From: an uncultured Chloroflexota bacterium
GTDB lineage: Bacteria; Chloroflexota; Dehalococcoidia; UBA3495
NCBI GenBank assembly: GCA_913020235.1
Contig: CAJWBT010000044.1
Location: 1 to 10,790 of the forward strand
Length of the DNA: 10,790 bases
Reading direction: 5' to 3'
Both the position numbers and the translations under genes were made by a program. The notes under the pieces were generated by a model. That model searched no databases. It was not told the origin of the DNA and saw nothing but the letters and a program-made list of their open reading frames with translations. The first letter of the stretch is position 1. Each line of letters opens with the position of its first letter. Below are positions 1-7,433 of the stretch, one piece after another.

Positions 1-2
1 TC

Positions 3-365
3 AGCGCGCTGGCCCAGGCCAAGTCGGCCAACTACGCCGGCCAGTACATACTGCTACGTCGCTACGGTATCGGCCCGGACCAGGTGGATGCTCTGTACTT
101 GGCGGGGGCGTTCGCCAACTACGTCAACGTTGGGAGCGCCGTGGGGATAGGGTTCATCGCCAACCTGCCTGCGGAGAGGATCGTAAAAGTCGGCAACGCC
201 TCGTTGGAGGGTGCGACCATCATGCTGGTGTCGCGGGAAATGCGGCGCACGGTGGAGGAAATGGTACGCGGTATCGAGCACGTGGAACTGGAAACCACAG
301 ACGACTTCTTCGACATCTTCGCCGACGGCTGCCGGTTCAAACCTATGGAGAAAGCGCTGAGCTAA
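3..365 (+). CDS. RACo/DUF4445-type ASKHA-domain protein, C-terminal end (5' end outside window)
   Basis: This is the last 120 residues of a protein whose start lies before the window; the reading frame is open from base 3 and stops with TAA at 363-365. The visible part fits the C-terminal ASKHA ATPase domain of RACo-like proteins (DUF4445 family). Early on it has A-x-x-A-K-S-A-x-Y-A-G, then LAGAFANYVNVGSAVGIGFIANLP, close to the family's AGAFGNY-x(6)-A-x-x-IGL-x-PDLP pattern, and then VGNASLEGAT, close to VGNA-x-x-x-GA. Known members use ATP to reduce and reactivate cobalt in corrinoid proteins of methyl-transfer systems and carry a [2Fe-2S] domain at the N-terminus, which cannot be seen here. 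The next gene is convergent, with 43 bases between the stops, so nothing suggests that it belongs with the transporter. Family assignment is fairly sure; the exact partner protein is unknown. Confidence 0.82.
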   Translation, partial: SALAQAKSANYAGQYILLRRYGIGPDQVDALYLAGAFANYVNVGSAVGIGFIANLPAERIVKVGNASLEGATIMLVSREMRRTVEEMVRGIEHVELETTDDFFDIFADGCRFKPMEKALS

Positions 366-408
366 CCGCCATCGCCCTGCCGCGGAAGGCTAGGGAGTCG
401 TCGGCCTG

Positions 409-1428
409 TCAGTACAGGTGGCAGGAGACGTGGTGCCCCGGGTTCACCTCTTTCCGCTCGGGCACCTCGACCGAGCACCGGTCCATCACGAATGGACAGC
501 GCGGGTGGAAGCGGCATCCCGCCGGAGGGTTCAAGGGTGAGGGGACTTCCCCGGTTAGGATCATCTCTTCGTGCTGGATGTCAGGGTGTGAGGGAAGGGC
601 CGCGGACATCAGTGCCTTGGTATAGGGGTGCGACGGGTTGTCGTACAGGTCCTTGGCTCCCGAAAACTCCACTATCTCGCCCAGGTACATCACGGCCACC
701 CGGTGGCACATGTATCGCACCGTGGCCAGGTGGTGGGCGATCAGCAGGTAGCTGACGTGGAACTCGTCCTGGAGGTCTTTGAGGAGGTTCATGATCTGGG
801 CGCGGATGGACACGTCCAACCCGGACACCGGCTCGTCGAGGACGATGAGCTTGGGGTTGAGCGCCAGCGACCGGGCGATGGCCAGCCGCTGCCGCTGTCC
901 TCCGCTGAACTCGTGGGGGTACAGGTTGGTATGGTAGGAACTCAGCCCGACGTTCTGGAGGAGCTTGAGGGTACGATCCTTGATCTCCCCTTTGGTAAGC
1001 TGCCAGTTGATGACCATGGGCTCGGCGACCAGGTCTTTTACCCGCATTCGGGGATTCAGCGAACTCCACGGGTCTTGGAACACGGCCTGGACTGAGCTGC
1101 GGTAGTTTCTTCGTTGCGCGGATTTGGCCCGGGCAACATCGTCACCCTGGAAGAGAATGCTTCCAGATGTGGGCGTTTCCAGCATCAGGAGCATCTTCGC
1201 CGTGGTCGTCTTGCCGCAGCCCGACTCGCCGACGATACCCAGGGTCTCGCCGGTCCCTAGCTGGAAGGAGACCCCGTCGACCGCCCGAATGTAGCCCGTC
1301 GTCTTGGAGAATAAGAGCCCTTTGGTGACCGGGAAGTACTTCTTCAGGTCCCGGGCCTCCAGCAGCGCCTGGCCGTCGCGGGCCTGAACAGAGGATTCAG
1401 TTGACGTAGTTATGCCAGCCTCCAACAA
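409..1428 (-). CDS. dppF: Peptide-type ABC transporter ATPase, DppF/OppF family
   Basis: Cytoplasmic ATPase subunit that would pair with the DppD-like protein to power import through the two permeases. Counting from the ATA at 1413, Walker A GESGCGKT is at residues 62-69, signature FSGGQRQR at 169-176, Walker B LIVLDEP at 189-195 and D-loop SGLD at 197-200. The switch region reads AHHLA where SHDLA is usual, keeping the histidine (227) but losing the Asp. The C-terminal oligopeptide-type extension has four cysteines (300, 306, 313, 331); related transporters bind a [4Fe-4S] cluster with this motif. The start is uncertain. I give TTG at 1428, which overlaps dppD by 19 bases. No ATG or GTG lies near. 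GGAGG at 1419-1423 sits five bases ahead of an ATA at 1411-1413 that overlaps the dppD stop as ATAA, which would give 334 residues. Last gene of the operon; no terminator is visible after it. Confidence 0.93.
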   Translation of the reverse strand: MLEAGITTSTESSVQARDGQALLEARDLKKYFPVTKGLLFSKTTGYIRAVDGVSFQLGTGETLGIVGESGCGKTTTAKMLLMLETPTSGSILFQGDDVARAKSAQRRNYRSSVQAVFQDPWSSLNPRMRVKDLVAEPMVINWQLTKGEIKDRTLKLLQNVGLSSYHTNLYPHEFSGGQRQRLAIARSLALNPKLIVLDEPVSGLDVSIRAQIMNLLKDLQDEFHVSYLLIAHHLATVRYMCHRVAVMYLGEIVEFSGAKDLYDNPSHPYTKALMSAALPSHPDIQHEEMILTGEVPSPLNPPAGCRFHPRCPFVMDRCSVEVPERKEVNPGHHVSCHLY

Positions 1429-2399
1429 GCGGAAAAATGGCCCTCGCGGGCTTCGAATTGAGTCGGATACTCTTCTCGGCAGCGCTCCATGACATATTGG
1501 CAGCGGGCGGCGAAAGCGCATCCCGGCGGGAGGTCGTGCAGCGTCGGCGGTTGTCCCTCAATGGAGTACAGCCGGTCCACATCCGCTTCCATCTTGGGTA
1601 CCGAGCCCAACAGAGCCTCGGTATATGGATGGGACGGATGGTTGAAGAGGTCCCTGACCCCGCCCATTTCAACGATTTTCCCAGCGTACATAACGGCCAC
1701 CCGGTCGCACATCTTGGCCACGATGCCGAAGTCGTGGGTGATGAAAAGCAGCGCCAGGTCCGACTCTTTTTTCAGGTCGTTCAGTAGCGCCAGATACTGG
1801 GCTTGAATGGTGACGTCCAGGGACGTGGTCGGCTCGTCGGCGATGAGCACCATGGGCTTGCAGGAAATTCCCATAGCTCCCACCACCCTCTGGCGCATTC
1901 CGCCGCTCATCTGGTGAGGGTAGTCCCGCATCCGCGTTTCGGCTGCGGGTATGTTGACCTTCCTCAGCACCTCCAGCGCGCCGGCCACCAGGCTCTTCTT
2001 GGGCAGGTTCTGATGAAGCTTGATGGCTTCCACCACCTGGTTTCCGATGGAGAACACCGGGTTCAAGGAAGTCATCGGATCCTGGACAATCAGGGCGATC
2101 TTCTTGCCCCGGACTTCGGTCATTTCGTTTTCCGTAAGCTGAAGCAGGTCCTCTCCGCCCAGAGTTATCGTCCCGCTAACTATGCGCCCCGGAGGGATAG
2201 GGATGAGACGCATGAGCGACAGCATGGTGACGGACTTGCCGCAGCCCGACTCGCCCACGATACCGAGGGTCTCTCCCCGGTTCAACGTGAAGCTGATTCC
2301 GTCCACCGCCTTAACCGTGCCCCATCGGGTACGGAAGTAGGTGCGAAGGTCTTGAACATCCAGAACAACGTTGCCGTTACCTTTGGCGCTGGCCGCCAT
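1410..2399 (-). CDS. dppD: Peptide-type ABC transporter ATPase, DppD/OppD family
   Basis: Second cytoplasmic ATPase of the importer, 329 residues, normal for the family. Walker A GESGCGKS is at 49-56, Q-loop near Gln106 (IVQDPMTSLNP), signature MSGGMRQR at 164-171, Walker B VLIADE at 184-189 followed by PTTSLD, and switch His222 in FITHDFG. The C-terminal extension LPPGCAFAARC with cysteines 294, 300, 307 and 325 matches the peptide-transporter subfamily motif linked to [4Fe-4S] binding. The ATG at 2397-2399 is preferred over an in-frame ATG at 2468, because homology begins just after it (VVLDVQDLRTYF) and the extra residues are Gly/Arg-rich filler from a spacer. A weak ribosome site (GGGGA, 6 bases away) precedes it. 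It lies 173 bases after dppC, the only wide gap in the operon, and overlaps the start of dppF. Confidence 0.95.
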   Translation of the reverse strand: MAASAKGNGNVVLDVQDLRTYFRTRWGTVKAVDGISFTLNRGETLGIVGESGCGKSVTMLSLMRLIPIPPGRIVSGTITLGGEDLLQLTENEMTEVRGKKIALIVQDPMTSLNPVFSIGNQVVEAIKLHQNLPKKSLVAGALEVLRKVNIPAAETRMRDYPHQMSGGMRQRVVGAMGISCKPMVLIADEPTTSLDVTIQAQYLALLNDLKKESDLALLFITHDFGIVAKMCDRVAVMYAGKIVEMGGVRDLFNHPSHPYTEALLGSVPKMEADVDRLYSIEGQPPTLHDLPPGCAFAARCQYVMERCREEYPTQFEAREGHFSACWRLA

Positions 2400-2430
2400 A
2401 CTCAATCCCCAGTCCTCGCATTCGAATTTC

Positions 2431-2453
2431 CGGGCCCGGCCACCCCGGGCCCG
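2431..2453 (-). repeat. GC-rich hairpin in the dppC-dppD spacer
   Basis: The 8-base palindrome CGGGCCCG occurs twice, at 2431-2438 and 2446-2453. Together they form a stem of nine G/C pairs (2431-2439 with 2445-2453) and a 5-base loop, about 31 bases ahead of dppD. No T-run follows on the minus strand, so this is not a standard terminator. An RNA processing or stability element that sets permease and ATPase levels is possible but unproven. Confidence 0.45.
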
Positions 2454-2572
2454 TCCGGTTCCCGGCACAACCCACCCTCAGCGTGCTAGTTGCTGTTCCC
2501 CCAATCGCCCACCGACACTCGGCCAGGCCGTGCATCAAGGGAGGGCTAACAGGGCGTGGACCCTCGGAACGG

Positions 2573-3616
2573 CTACTCCATTTGCCGGAGTTTGGGATCC
2601 AGGGTGTCCCTCAGCCAGTCGCCGAAGAGGTTCAGCGACATCACGGTCACCATGATGGCCACGCCCGGGAAGGTGGAAATCCACCAGAACCCACCCCCCA
2701 GCTTGTCTCGGCCATCGGCAACCATGGAGCCCCAGGCCGGTGTGGGCGGTGGTACTCCCGCCCCCAAGAAGCTCAAGGTGGATTCCAGGAGTATCACAAT
2801 GCCCACCTGGAGGGTAGCCACCACGATCAGGGTATTGATGGTGCCAGGGAAAATGTGGATGAACAGGATACGCAATGTGGAGGCCCCGGACACCCTGGCC
2901 AGAGCCACGTAGTCCATGTTCTTGAGCTGCAACACCTCTGCCCGTATCTGCCGGGCGAAGCGCGGCCAGATCCAGATGGCCAATACCCCCACGATAAGCA
3001 TGAAGGACTGGCCCAGGGATATGACCAAGACCAGGGCGATCAAGATGAGGGGTATAGACAGCTTGATGTCGACCAGGCGCATGGACAATTCATCAATCCA
3101 GCCCCCGTACCAACCCGCCGCCAGGCCCAAGGCCACACCGACGGTGCCGCCAACTCCCAGGGTGACCAAGGCCACGATCAGGGAGATGCGGGCGCCATAG
3201 ATGACACGGGACAAGACGTCCCGGCCCAGGTGGTCGGTCCCCAGCAGGAACTCGGTGGAGCCCCCTTCCCTGGTGACTACTGCCACTTCGTCGCCTAAGG
3301 CAGCGCTGCTCTGGGCAAGTTGGGCTTTACTGAGACTAACCTGCTCGTTGCTTCGCCCCAGTGCGACTTTCTCCACCACCGTCTTGAGGGTGGTCTCTTC
3401 TCCGGACCAGAATGGCGGCAGCATTCTCAGCCGCAGGTCCCCCCTCTCGGGGTCATGGGGAGATATCCAGGGAGCAGTGATTCCAGCAAAAATCACAATC
3501 GACAGAAGGGCTACGGGAATGATCGGCAAGCGCCGCATGGTTCGCCACTTGCTGGCGATCCGAGTGCGGACCGTTGTTGGCGGGGCTGCAACGATCTGGC
3601 CGGTACTGGTTGCCAC
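2573..3616 (-). CDS. dppC: Peptide-type ABC transporter permease, DppC/OppC family, with extra periplasmic segment
   Basis: Inner-membrane permease forming half of the channel, 347 residues against about 280-310 for typical members. The N-terminal OppC-type helix is at about 33-50, followed by ISPHDPERGDL. The family motif LGTDHLGRDVLSR is at 125-137, five further helices follow, and the EAA loop that contacts the ATPase (DYVALARVSGAS...HIFPG) is at about 235-258. The extra length lies between the first helix and the LGTD motif (about residues 71-121). It is hydrophilic, Glu/Lys/Ser-rich and predicted to face outside. The start is GTG at 3614-3616, supported by a strong AGGAGG at 3622-3627 five bases upstream; no ATG is nearby. 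It follows dppB by 17 bases, indicating co-transcription. Substrate cannot be read from the sequence. Confidence 0.95.
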   Translation of the reverse strand: MATSTGQIVAAPPTTVRTRIASKWRTMRRLPIIPVALLSIVIFAGITAPWISPHDPERGDLRLRMLPPFWSGEETTLKTVVEKVALGRSNEQVSLSKAQLAQSSAALGDEVAVVTREGGSTEFLLGTDHLGRDVLSRVIYGARISLIVALVTLGVGGTVGVALGLAAGWYGGWIDELSMRLVDIKLSIPLILIALVLVISLGQSFMLIVGVLAIWIWPRFARQIRAEVLQLKNMDYVALARVSGASTLRILFIHIFPGTINTLIVVATLQVGIVILLESTLSFLGAGVPPPTPAWGSMVADGRDKLGGGFWWISTFPGVAIMVTVMSLNLFGDWLRDTLDPKLRQME

Positions 3617-3633
3617 CTTGTCCTCCTAATCCT

Positions 3634-4551
3634 CTAGCCGTAGCGAATTCTGGGATCGATGTAGGCGTACAGCACGTCCACCGTCAGGGCGGCCACAACG
3701 TACATCATGGTGAAGACGATGACCACCCCCTGCAGAAGGGGATAGTCAGCACCGAAGAGGGCCTCAATTGCCAGCTTGCCCAGGCCGGGCCAGGCGAACA
3801 CGGTCTCAACCACCAGGGAACCGGTCACCAGGGCCCCCAGTGTGACGCCGGCAAACGTCAACGGCGGAATGAGGGCGTTGCGCAGGGCGTGTTTGAAAAT
3901 GACCATTCTTGGGGACACGCCTTTGGCCCGGGCCAGCTTGATGTATTCAGAGTCCAGCACATCAAGCATGGCTGATCGGATGAGCCGCAGGTTGGCGGCC
4001 ACGTAGAACCAACCCAGGGTGACGCCAGGGAGTATGATGCTGTTCCATTCTTGCCGCCCGTATGGGGGGACCCATCCCAACTTGACCGCGAAAAAGAACA
4101 TCAGCATTATGCCCAGCCAGAAAGGAGGGGCCGACTGACCGATCAGGGAGATTAGTTTACCGAGCAGGTCCATAGGGCTCCCCCGCTTCACCGCCGAGAG
4201 AATCCCCAGGGGAACCCCAATTATCACCGAGAAAGCGAACGCGGCAAACCCGAGCTGAAGGGTGTTGGGCAGGCGGTCCAGGATGACCTCCATGACCGGC
4301 TCCCCTTCTCTTATCGACTCTCCGAAGTCTCCTTTTACCGCTTTCTTCAGGAATATGCCGTACTGCTCATAGTACGGCTTGTCCAGCCCCAGCAGCGCCC
4401 CCATGCGGTCCCAGTCCTCCTGGGTGGAGTAGTCGTCCAGGTAGATGTGTCTGGGGTCCCCGGAAACACGGCTCATGATGAAGATGATCAGTGACACGAT
4501 CAAAATCGTGATGAAAGCGATTATCAAGCGTCGGAGTAGAAACTTTTGCAT
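3634..4551 (-). CDS. dppB: Peptide-type ABC transporter permease, DppB/OppB family
   Basis: Partner permease of DppC, 305 residues, a normal length. The first helix is at about 9-28 (LIIAFITILIVSLIIFIMSR). It is followed by a periplasmic segment with the family motif GDFGESIREGEPV at 74-86 and RLPNTLQLG at 93-101, then five more helices. The EAA loop is at about 203-230 (YIKLARAKGVSPRMVIFKHALRNALIP). The end has VETVFAWPGLGKLA at 248-261 and the closing IDPRIRYG typical of this family. ATG at 4549-4551 fits the usual N-terminus; upstream the ribosome site is poor (GGTGTAACAGC), so translation may be coupled to the gene before it, whose stop is 12 bases away. Known relatives import di- or oligopeptides, nickel or heme-type substrates; this one cannot be assigned more closely. 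Confidence 0.95.
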   Translation of the reverse strand: MQKFLLRRLIIAFITILIVSLIIFIMSRVSGDPRHIYLDDYSTQEDWDRMGALLGLDKPYYEQYGIFLKKAVKGDFGESIREGEPVMEVILDRLPNTLQLGFAAFAFSVIIGVPLGILSAVKRGSPMDLLGKLISLIGQSAPPFWLGIMLMFFFAVKLGWVPPYGRQEWNSIILPGVTLGWFYVAANLRLIRSAMLDVLDSEYIKLARAKGVSPRMVIFKHALRNALIPPLTFAGVTLGALVTGSLVVETVFAWPGLGKLAIEALFGADYPLLQGVVIVFTMMYVVAALTVDVLYAYIDPRIRYG

Positions 4552-4563
4552 GCTGTTACACCG

Positions 4564-5028
4564 TCAGACCGCGTGATTGTTGAGGCGGGTATGCCGCCAC
4601 CGGCTCATCAGATCCCTGGCCAGGCTGAAAAACATCGCCACGCCACTGGCCACCACAGTAGCGCCCAGTGCCGTGTAGGTGACCGGAGTGACGGTTGGTA
4701 TTGCGCAGCACTCGACCTCCTGGCGCGCCCCGAATTCGTAGCCCCCCCAGGCCCCGCCAATACCCGCTGCCGCCACCAGCACCGCCGCCGCCAACAGCAG
4801 CAAAAAAGTGTCGCCCTCGAGGCGCAGCCAGGCCAGGAATCCGCCCAGCCCCGCCCCCAGGCCCGCACCAACCATCAGGGACCACAGCATGGTATCGAGG
4901 GACCGGGAGCTGGAGAACACGAAGAGACCCCAGGCTATACCTATCCCCGCCACGCTGAAAGCCCCACCCAGGCCGACACTGAGGGCGCTACGCCCCGCGA
5001 AGACCACGAGAGGTTGCACTCTATCCAT
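4564..5028 (-). CDS. Unrecognised four-helix membrane protein, first gene of the transporter operon
   Basis: A 154-residue protein I do not recognise. It has four likely membrane helices at about residues 15-38, 47-68, 74-98 and 119-139. The helices are rich in Gly and Ala and include small-residue runs such as VGAGLGAGLGG at 53-63. A short loop holds a Cys pair (107-108, ECCAIPTVTPVTY). The C-terminal tail is basic with Arg/His (SRWRHTRLNNH). No enzymatic motif is visible. ATG at 5026-5028 is the only good start; the ribosome site is weak (GCAGG, about 2 bases too close). It ends 12 bases ahead of dppB on the same strand and is the first gene after a predicted promoter at 5255-5283, so it is very probably co-expressed with the importer. 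An accessory or stabilising subunit is one guess. The codon pattern and helix layout support a real gene. Confidence 0.72.
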   Translation of the reverse strand: MDRVQPLVVFAGRSALSVGLGGAFSVAGIGIAWGLFVFSSSRSLDTMLWSLMVGAGLGAGLGGFLAWLRLEGDTFLLLLAAAVLVAAAGIGGAWGGYEFGARQEVECCAIPTVTPVTYTALGATVVASGVAMFFSLARDLMSRWRHTRLNNHAV

Positions 5029-5254
5029 TGCCTGCTCGCCAAGACCACGGCATCACCACCGGCCTCCAGTGCTAACTACTACGTGCTAACTACTACGAAG
5101 AAAGCACCTTTTCAGATGCGGCGCCGGTGTTTCTCATAGGGTGGGCACACGACCGCCCCCGCCCCTGCCGGTGAGGCTTGGCTCTTTCGAATCGACCGTC
5201 TTGTCGCAGAAAACCCCGAAGGGACGACGCCTATTCTTAAAATTACGTGAGGCA
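5029..5254 (-). other. Predicted 5' leader of the importer operon (about 220 nt)
   Basis: This non-coding stretch lies between the predicted promoter and the first gene of the operon. It holds a perfect 14-base tandem repeat (5070-5097) and a small hairpin, CCC-TTCG-GGG on the minus strand (5213-5222), followed by TTTTCT. Neither matches a riboswitch or T-box that I know, and no convincing reading frame is present. Confidence 0.45.
5070..5097. repeat. Perfect 14-bp tandem repeat, two copies
   Basis: TGCTAACTACTACG is repeated head to tail without mismatch (5070-5083, 5084-5097), 42-69 bases ahead of the first operon gene. It is in the predicted untranslated leader. It may be a protein-binding site or a replication-slippage product. 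Confidence 0.85.
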
Positions 5255-5283
5255 ATAGTAACTATCCAAAGCTGGACTGTCAA
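5255..5283 (-). promoter_or_regulatory. Predicted sigma-70-type promoter of the importer operon (P1)
   Basis: On the minus strand a perfect -35 box TTGACA (5278-5283) is followed after exactly 17 bases by TACTAT (5255-5260; four of six match TATAAT). The -35 lies inside the inverted repeat ACTGTC-TGTT-GACAGT (5276-5291), a candidate operator. Bases just outside the boxes, GTCNG before and TGCNTC after, are shared with the promoters of both binding-protein genes. Confidence 0.7.
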
Positions 5284-5480
5284 CAGACAGTGGTTAGAGC
5301 AGGGATTATTACACACTCTGACAGATAATTGAACCATCTCGGCATGAGAAATAGGACAATTTCAGTGAGTCCCGCGGTTCGGCCGGGAGCAAGGGAGTTG
5401 AACCGGGTCGATCCGCGGAAACCGATGGGCAACTCTGGGAGGAGGCTCGCAGACTTCCTCGCCGGTTCCGATGCCGGCCC
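5284..5480. other. Gene-free stretch between P1 and the terminator
   Basis: About 200 bases. It contains the distal half of the P1 inverted repeat (to 5291), an A/T-richer patch (about 5300-5360) that could serve as an upstream promoter element, and a small hairpin GCCGG/CCGGC (5461-5478). No gene is supported. Confidence 0.4.
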
Positions 5481-5515
5481 AATAAACAGGCCCCCGGCGC
5501 TACCCGGGGGCCTGT
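5481..5515 (-). terminator. Rho-independent terminator of binding-protein gene 1
   Basis: A 12-bp G/C-rich stem (5486-5497 with 5504-5515) and a 6-base loop are followed on the minus strand by TTATT. It lies 50 bases after the stop of the first complete binding-protein gene. It should largely insulate the importer operon from that transcript, so the operon needs its own promoter (P1). Confidence 0.88.
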
Positions 5516-5564
5516 CTGTATCAGCTTCGCTGAATTGGGACCTGTTAGAGCGCGCTGACGACCT

Positions 5565-7433
5565 CTACTTGCGAGGAGCCGCCCATTCCATGCCGTTCTG
5601 TTGCCTGAGGTCGCCACGCTTGATGTGGTCGTCCCAGGGCTCGAGCTTGGCGCCCACGGCCCATACGCTGTCGTACACGTACAGACCGGTTTGACCGAAC
5701 ACGTTGTCAAACATGAACTGGGCGATCTGGTCCTCGATCTCTTCGCGCCCCGCCTTGGTTACTTCACGCTGACCGGTGGCGATCCTCTCTTCCAGCCAGG
5801 GGTGCATTGCCCCGTAGTTGAAGACGGACTTATAGGTGAAGTTTCCAAGCCCATGGATCGGGGCCAACCGGATGGCCACGGAGTGGCAGGTGGCCCCTTG
5901 GTAGGTCCGGCCGACCAGGGTTGGCCGGAGGGCGGTGTAGGGGACCCTCTGGAAATTCACGTCAATGCCAATGTCGTCCCACATCTGGGCGATGGCCTCA
6001 CAGGCCTCCACCTCACCGGGAGCGTTACGGACGGCTGTGGTCAGGGTGATGGAGAAGCCGTCCGGGTAGCCCGCCTCCGCCAGAAGCGCCTTGGCCCGGT
6101 CCGGGTCGAAGTCCCACTTCATATCGCCGAGCCGCACCTCGTCCGGGCCCGCCCAGTCCCGCAGGGCCAGAGGGTGGCCGAACCCTCCCAGAATGGTGTC
6201 GACGATTAGCTGCCGGTCGATGGCTATGGAAAGGGCCAGGCGCACCTTGCGGGCCGTGTCCCATTCCTCGGAGTCAAGGTCCCCGGTGGGGGACACCCAG
6301 GGCAGGTCAGGGTCGTAGGCTTCCGCCGGTTCAGGGGTCCCGTAGTACTGGCCGTAGAAGTTGACACTGGCCTGGCCCGCATCGGGCACCTGCATTAGCT
6401 TGGCTCCCGGCACCGCCTGGACCACGGACAGGGAGTCCAGGGCCATGGTGAAGGTGTCCAAGTGGCCCGTCTGGAAGCCGGCAACCCGGGCGGCCTCTTC
6501 AGGGATTTGCCAGAGCCACATCTCGGCGAAGAAAGGCGTCTTGCGCCAGTGATTCTCGACGGCCTTCAGCCGCCAGAACTCATCGGTGCGGGCCTCTTCG
6601 ATCTCCCAGGGACCGGTGGCGGCCGTGTTGCGGTTGGCCTCCTCCTCGCCCGCTTCATCGTTCTGTTTCTTGCTGGTAATCCAGACCATGGAAGCCCGGG
6701 GGACGGCGATCAGTTCATTCACGATGATGTCGGAGAACGCTTCACCGGTGTTCACTACGATGGTGTAATCATCAGGGGTCTCGACGGAGCCATTCTCGTT
6801 TGCCCACACCAGCCTGACGTTCTGGGCCCTGGTGTGCTTTTCGCTTTCGCCGGTCACCGCGTGGGACCAGACCACGTCTTCGGCGGTCATTTCCCCCCAA
6901 CCGCCATGGAATTGAACGCCCTTGCGGATGTTAAAGGTCCAGGTCTTGAAGTCGCTGGAGATGTTCCAGCTCTCCGCCAGCATGGGCTCGATGGCCCCGT
7001 CCGTTTCGTTGTACATGCCCAGGGATTCTATGATGCCGATGGCGGATAGTACGACGACCTGGGGCTGGCCCACCAGCCTGGGATGAGCCATGAAAGGACC
7101 CATCTCTTTTATCCCCACGTTGATGGTGCCCGCGGGCTTCGCCTGCGGTGCGGCGGAGGTGGGGATAGGCGTCGATGTGGGCACTGAGGTGAGAGTTGGG
7201 GCCGGTCGTTGGGTTGCACCGGGGGCCGAAGTGGCCGCGGGGGCGGTGGTGGCCGCAGGTGCCGAAGTGGCCGCGGGGGCCGAGGTGGCTGCCGGGGCCG
7301 AGGTGGCCGCGGGGGCCGAAGTTGGCCGCGGCGTTGCTGTCGCTGCCGCTCCGCAGGCTGCTATGAAGAGCAGCAGCAGAACGCTGGATGTGATCATCAT
7401 TGCCCTGGAGAAACTTGGCCAGCCCTGAGACAT
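5565..7433 (-). CDS. Family 5 extracellular substrate-binding lipoprotein, copy 1
   Basis: Receptor subunit of a peptide/nickel-type ABC importer, 622 residues. The signal peptide ends in the lipobox IAAC, with Cys27 the lipid-anchored residue. Residues 28-103 form a linker of Ala/Pro/Thr repeats (hexamer ATSAPA, about 38-74). The SBP_bac_5 domain follows. Typical segments are DGAIEPMLAESWNISSDFKTWTFNIRKGVQFH at about 145-176, MTAEDVVWS at 182-190, the paired-lobe core VRLALSIAIDRQLIVD, and FDPDRAKALLAEAGYPDGF. The ATG start at 7431-7433 has GGGAGG (7441-7446) seven bases upstream. The gene has its own promoter and terminator. It is closely related to the next copy, about three residues in four by eye in aligned stretches. 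The nearest importer core is the operon at 409-5028, which lacks a binding protein, so partnership is likely but inferred. The ligand is unknown; the name dppA would claim too much. Confidence 0.95.
   Translation of the reverse strand: MSQGWPSFSRAMMITSSVLLLLFIAACGAAATATPRPTSAPAATSAPAATSAPAATSAPAATTAPAATSAPGATQRPAPTLTSVPTSTPIPTSAAPQAKPAGTINVGIKEMGPFMAHPRLVGQPQVVVLSAIGIIESLGMYNETDGAIEPMLAESWNISSDFKTWTFNIRKGVQFHGGWGEMTAEDVVWSHAVTGESEKHTRAQNVRLVWANENGSVETPDDYTIVVNTGEAFSDIIVNELIAVPRASMVWITSKKQNDEAGEEEANRNTAATGPWEIEEARTDEFWRLKAVENHWRKTPFFAEMWLWQIPEEAARVAGFQTGHLDTFTMALDSLSVVQAVPGAKLMQVPDAGQASVNFYGQYYGTPEPAEAYDPDLPWVSPTGDLDSEEWDTARKVRLALSIAIDRQLIVDTILGGFGHPLALRDWAGPDEVRLGDMKWDFDPDRAKALLAEAGYPDGFSITLTTAVRNAPGEVEACEAIAQMWDDIGIDVNFQRVPYTALRPTLVGRTYQGATCHSVAIRLAPIHGLGNFTYKSVFNYGAMHPWLEERIATGQREVTKAGREEIEDQIAQFMFDNVFGQTGLYVYDSVWAVGAKLEPWDDHIKRGDLRQQNGMEWAAPRK
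7212..7322 (-). repeat. Tandem 18-bp coding repeats in the linker of copy 1
   Basis: Six imperfect 18-base units encode the hexapeptide ATSAPA and variants (TTAPAA, TSAPGA). They make a flexible arm between lipid anchor and binding domain. Repeats of this kind change length by slippage. Confidence 0.85.

Noticed and set aside
409..1521. ATG start at 1521 for dppF
   Set aside because: It would overlap dppD by 112 bases and add an Arg/Pro-rich stretch read from dppD coding sequence; homology starts only after residue 50 of that version.
1803..2489. 228-codon plus-strand frame
   Set aside because: Antisense to dppD, whose ATPase motifs are intact.
2483..3298. Open frame of 271 codons on the plus strand
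   Set aside because: Antisense to dppC; composition is dominated by Gly, Gln, His and Asp, as expected from reading a membrane protein gene backwards.
5213..5222. CCCCGAAGGG motif seen again near 10210 and, in variant form, near 7481
   Set aside because: Short, GC-rich and at inconsistent distances from promoters and genes; probably chance.
5029..5254. Possible T-box or known riboswitch in the operon leader
   Set aside because: No T-box core or familiar aptamer motif could be seen by eye; only a small hairpin with a short T-run is present.
7212..7322. Regular short repeats that might suggest a CRISPR or satellite array
   Set aside because: The 18-base units are in frame, have no spacers and encode the lipoprotein linker.
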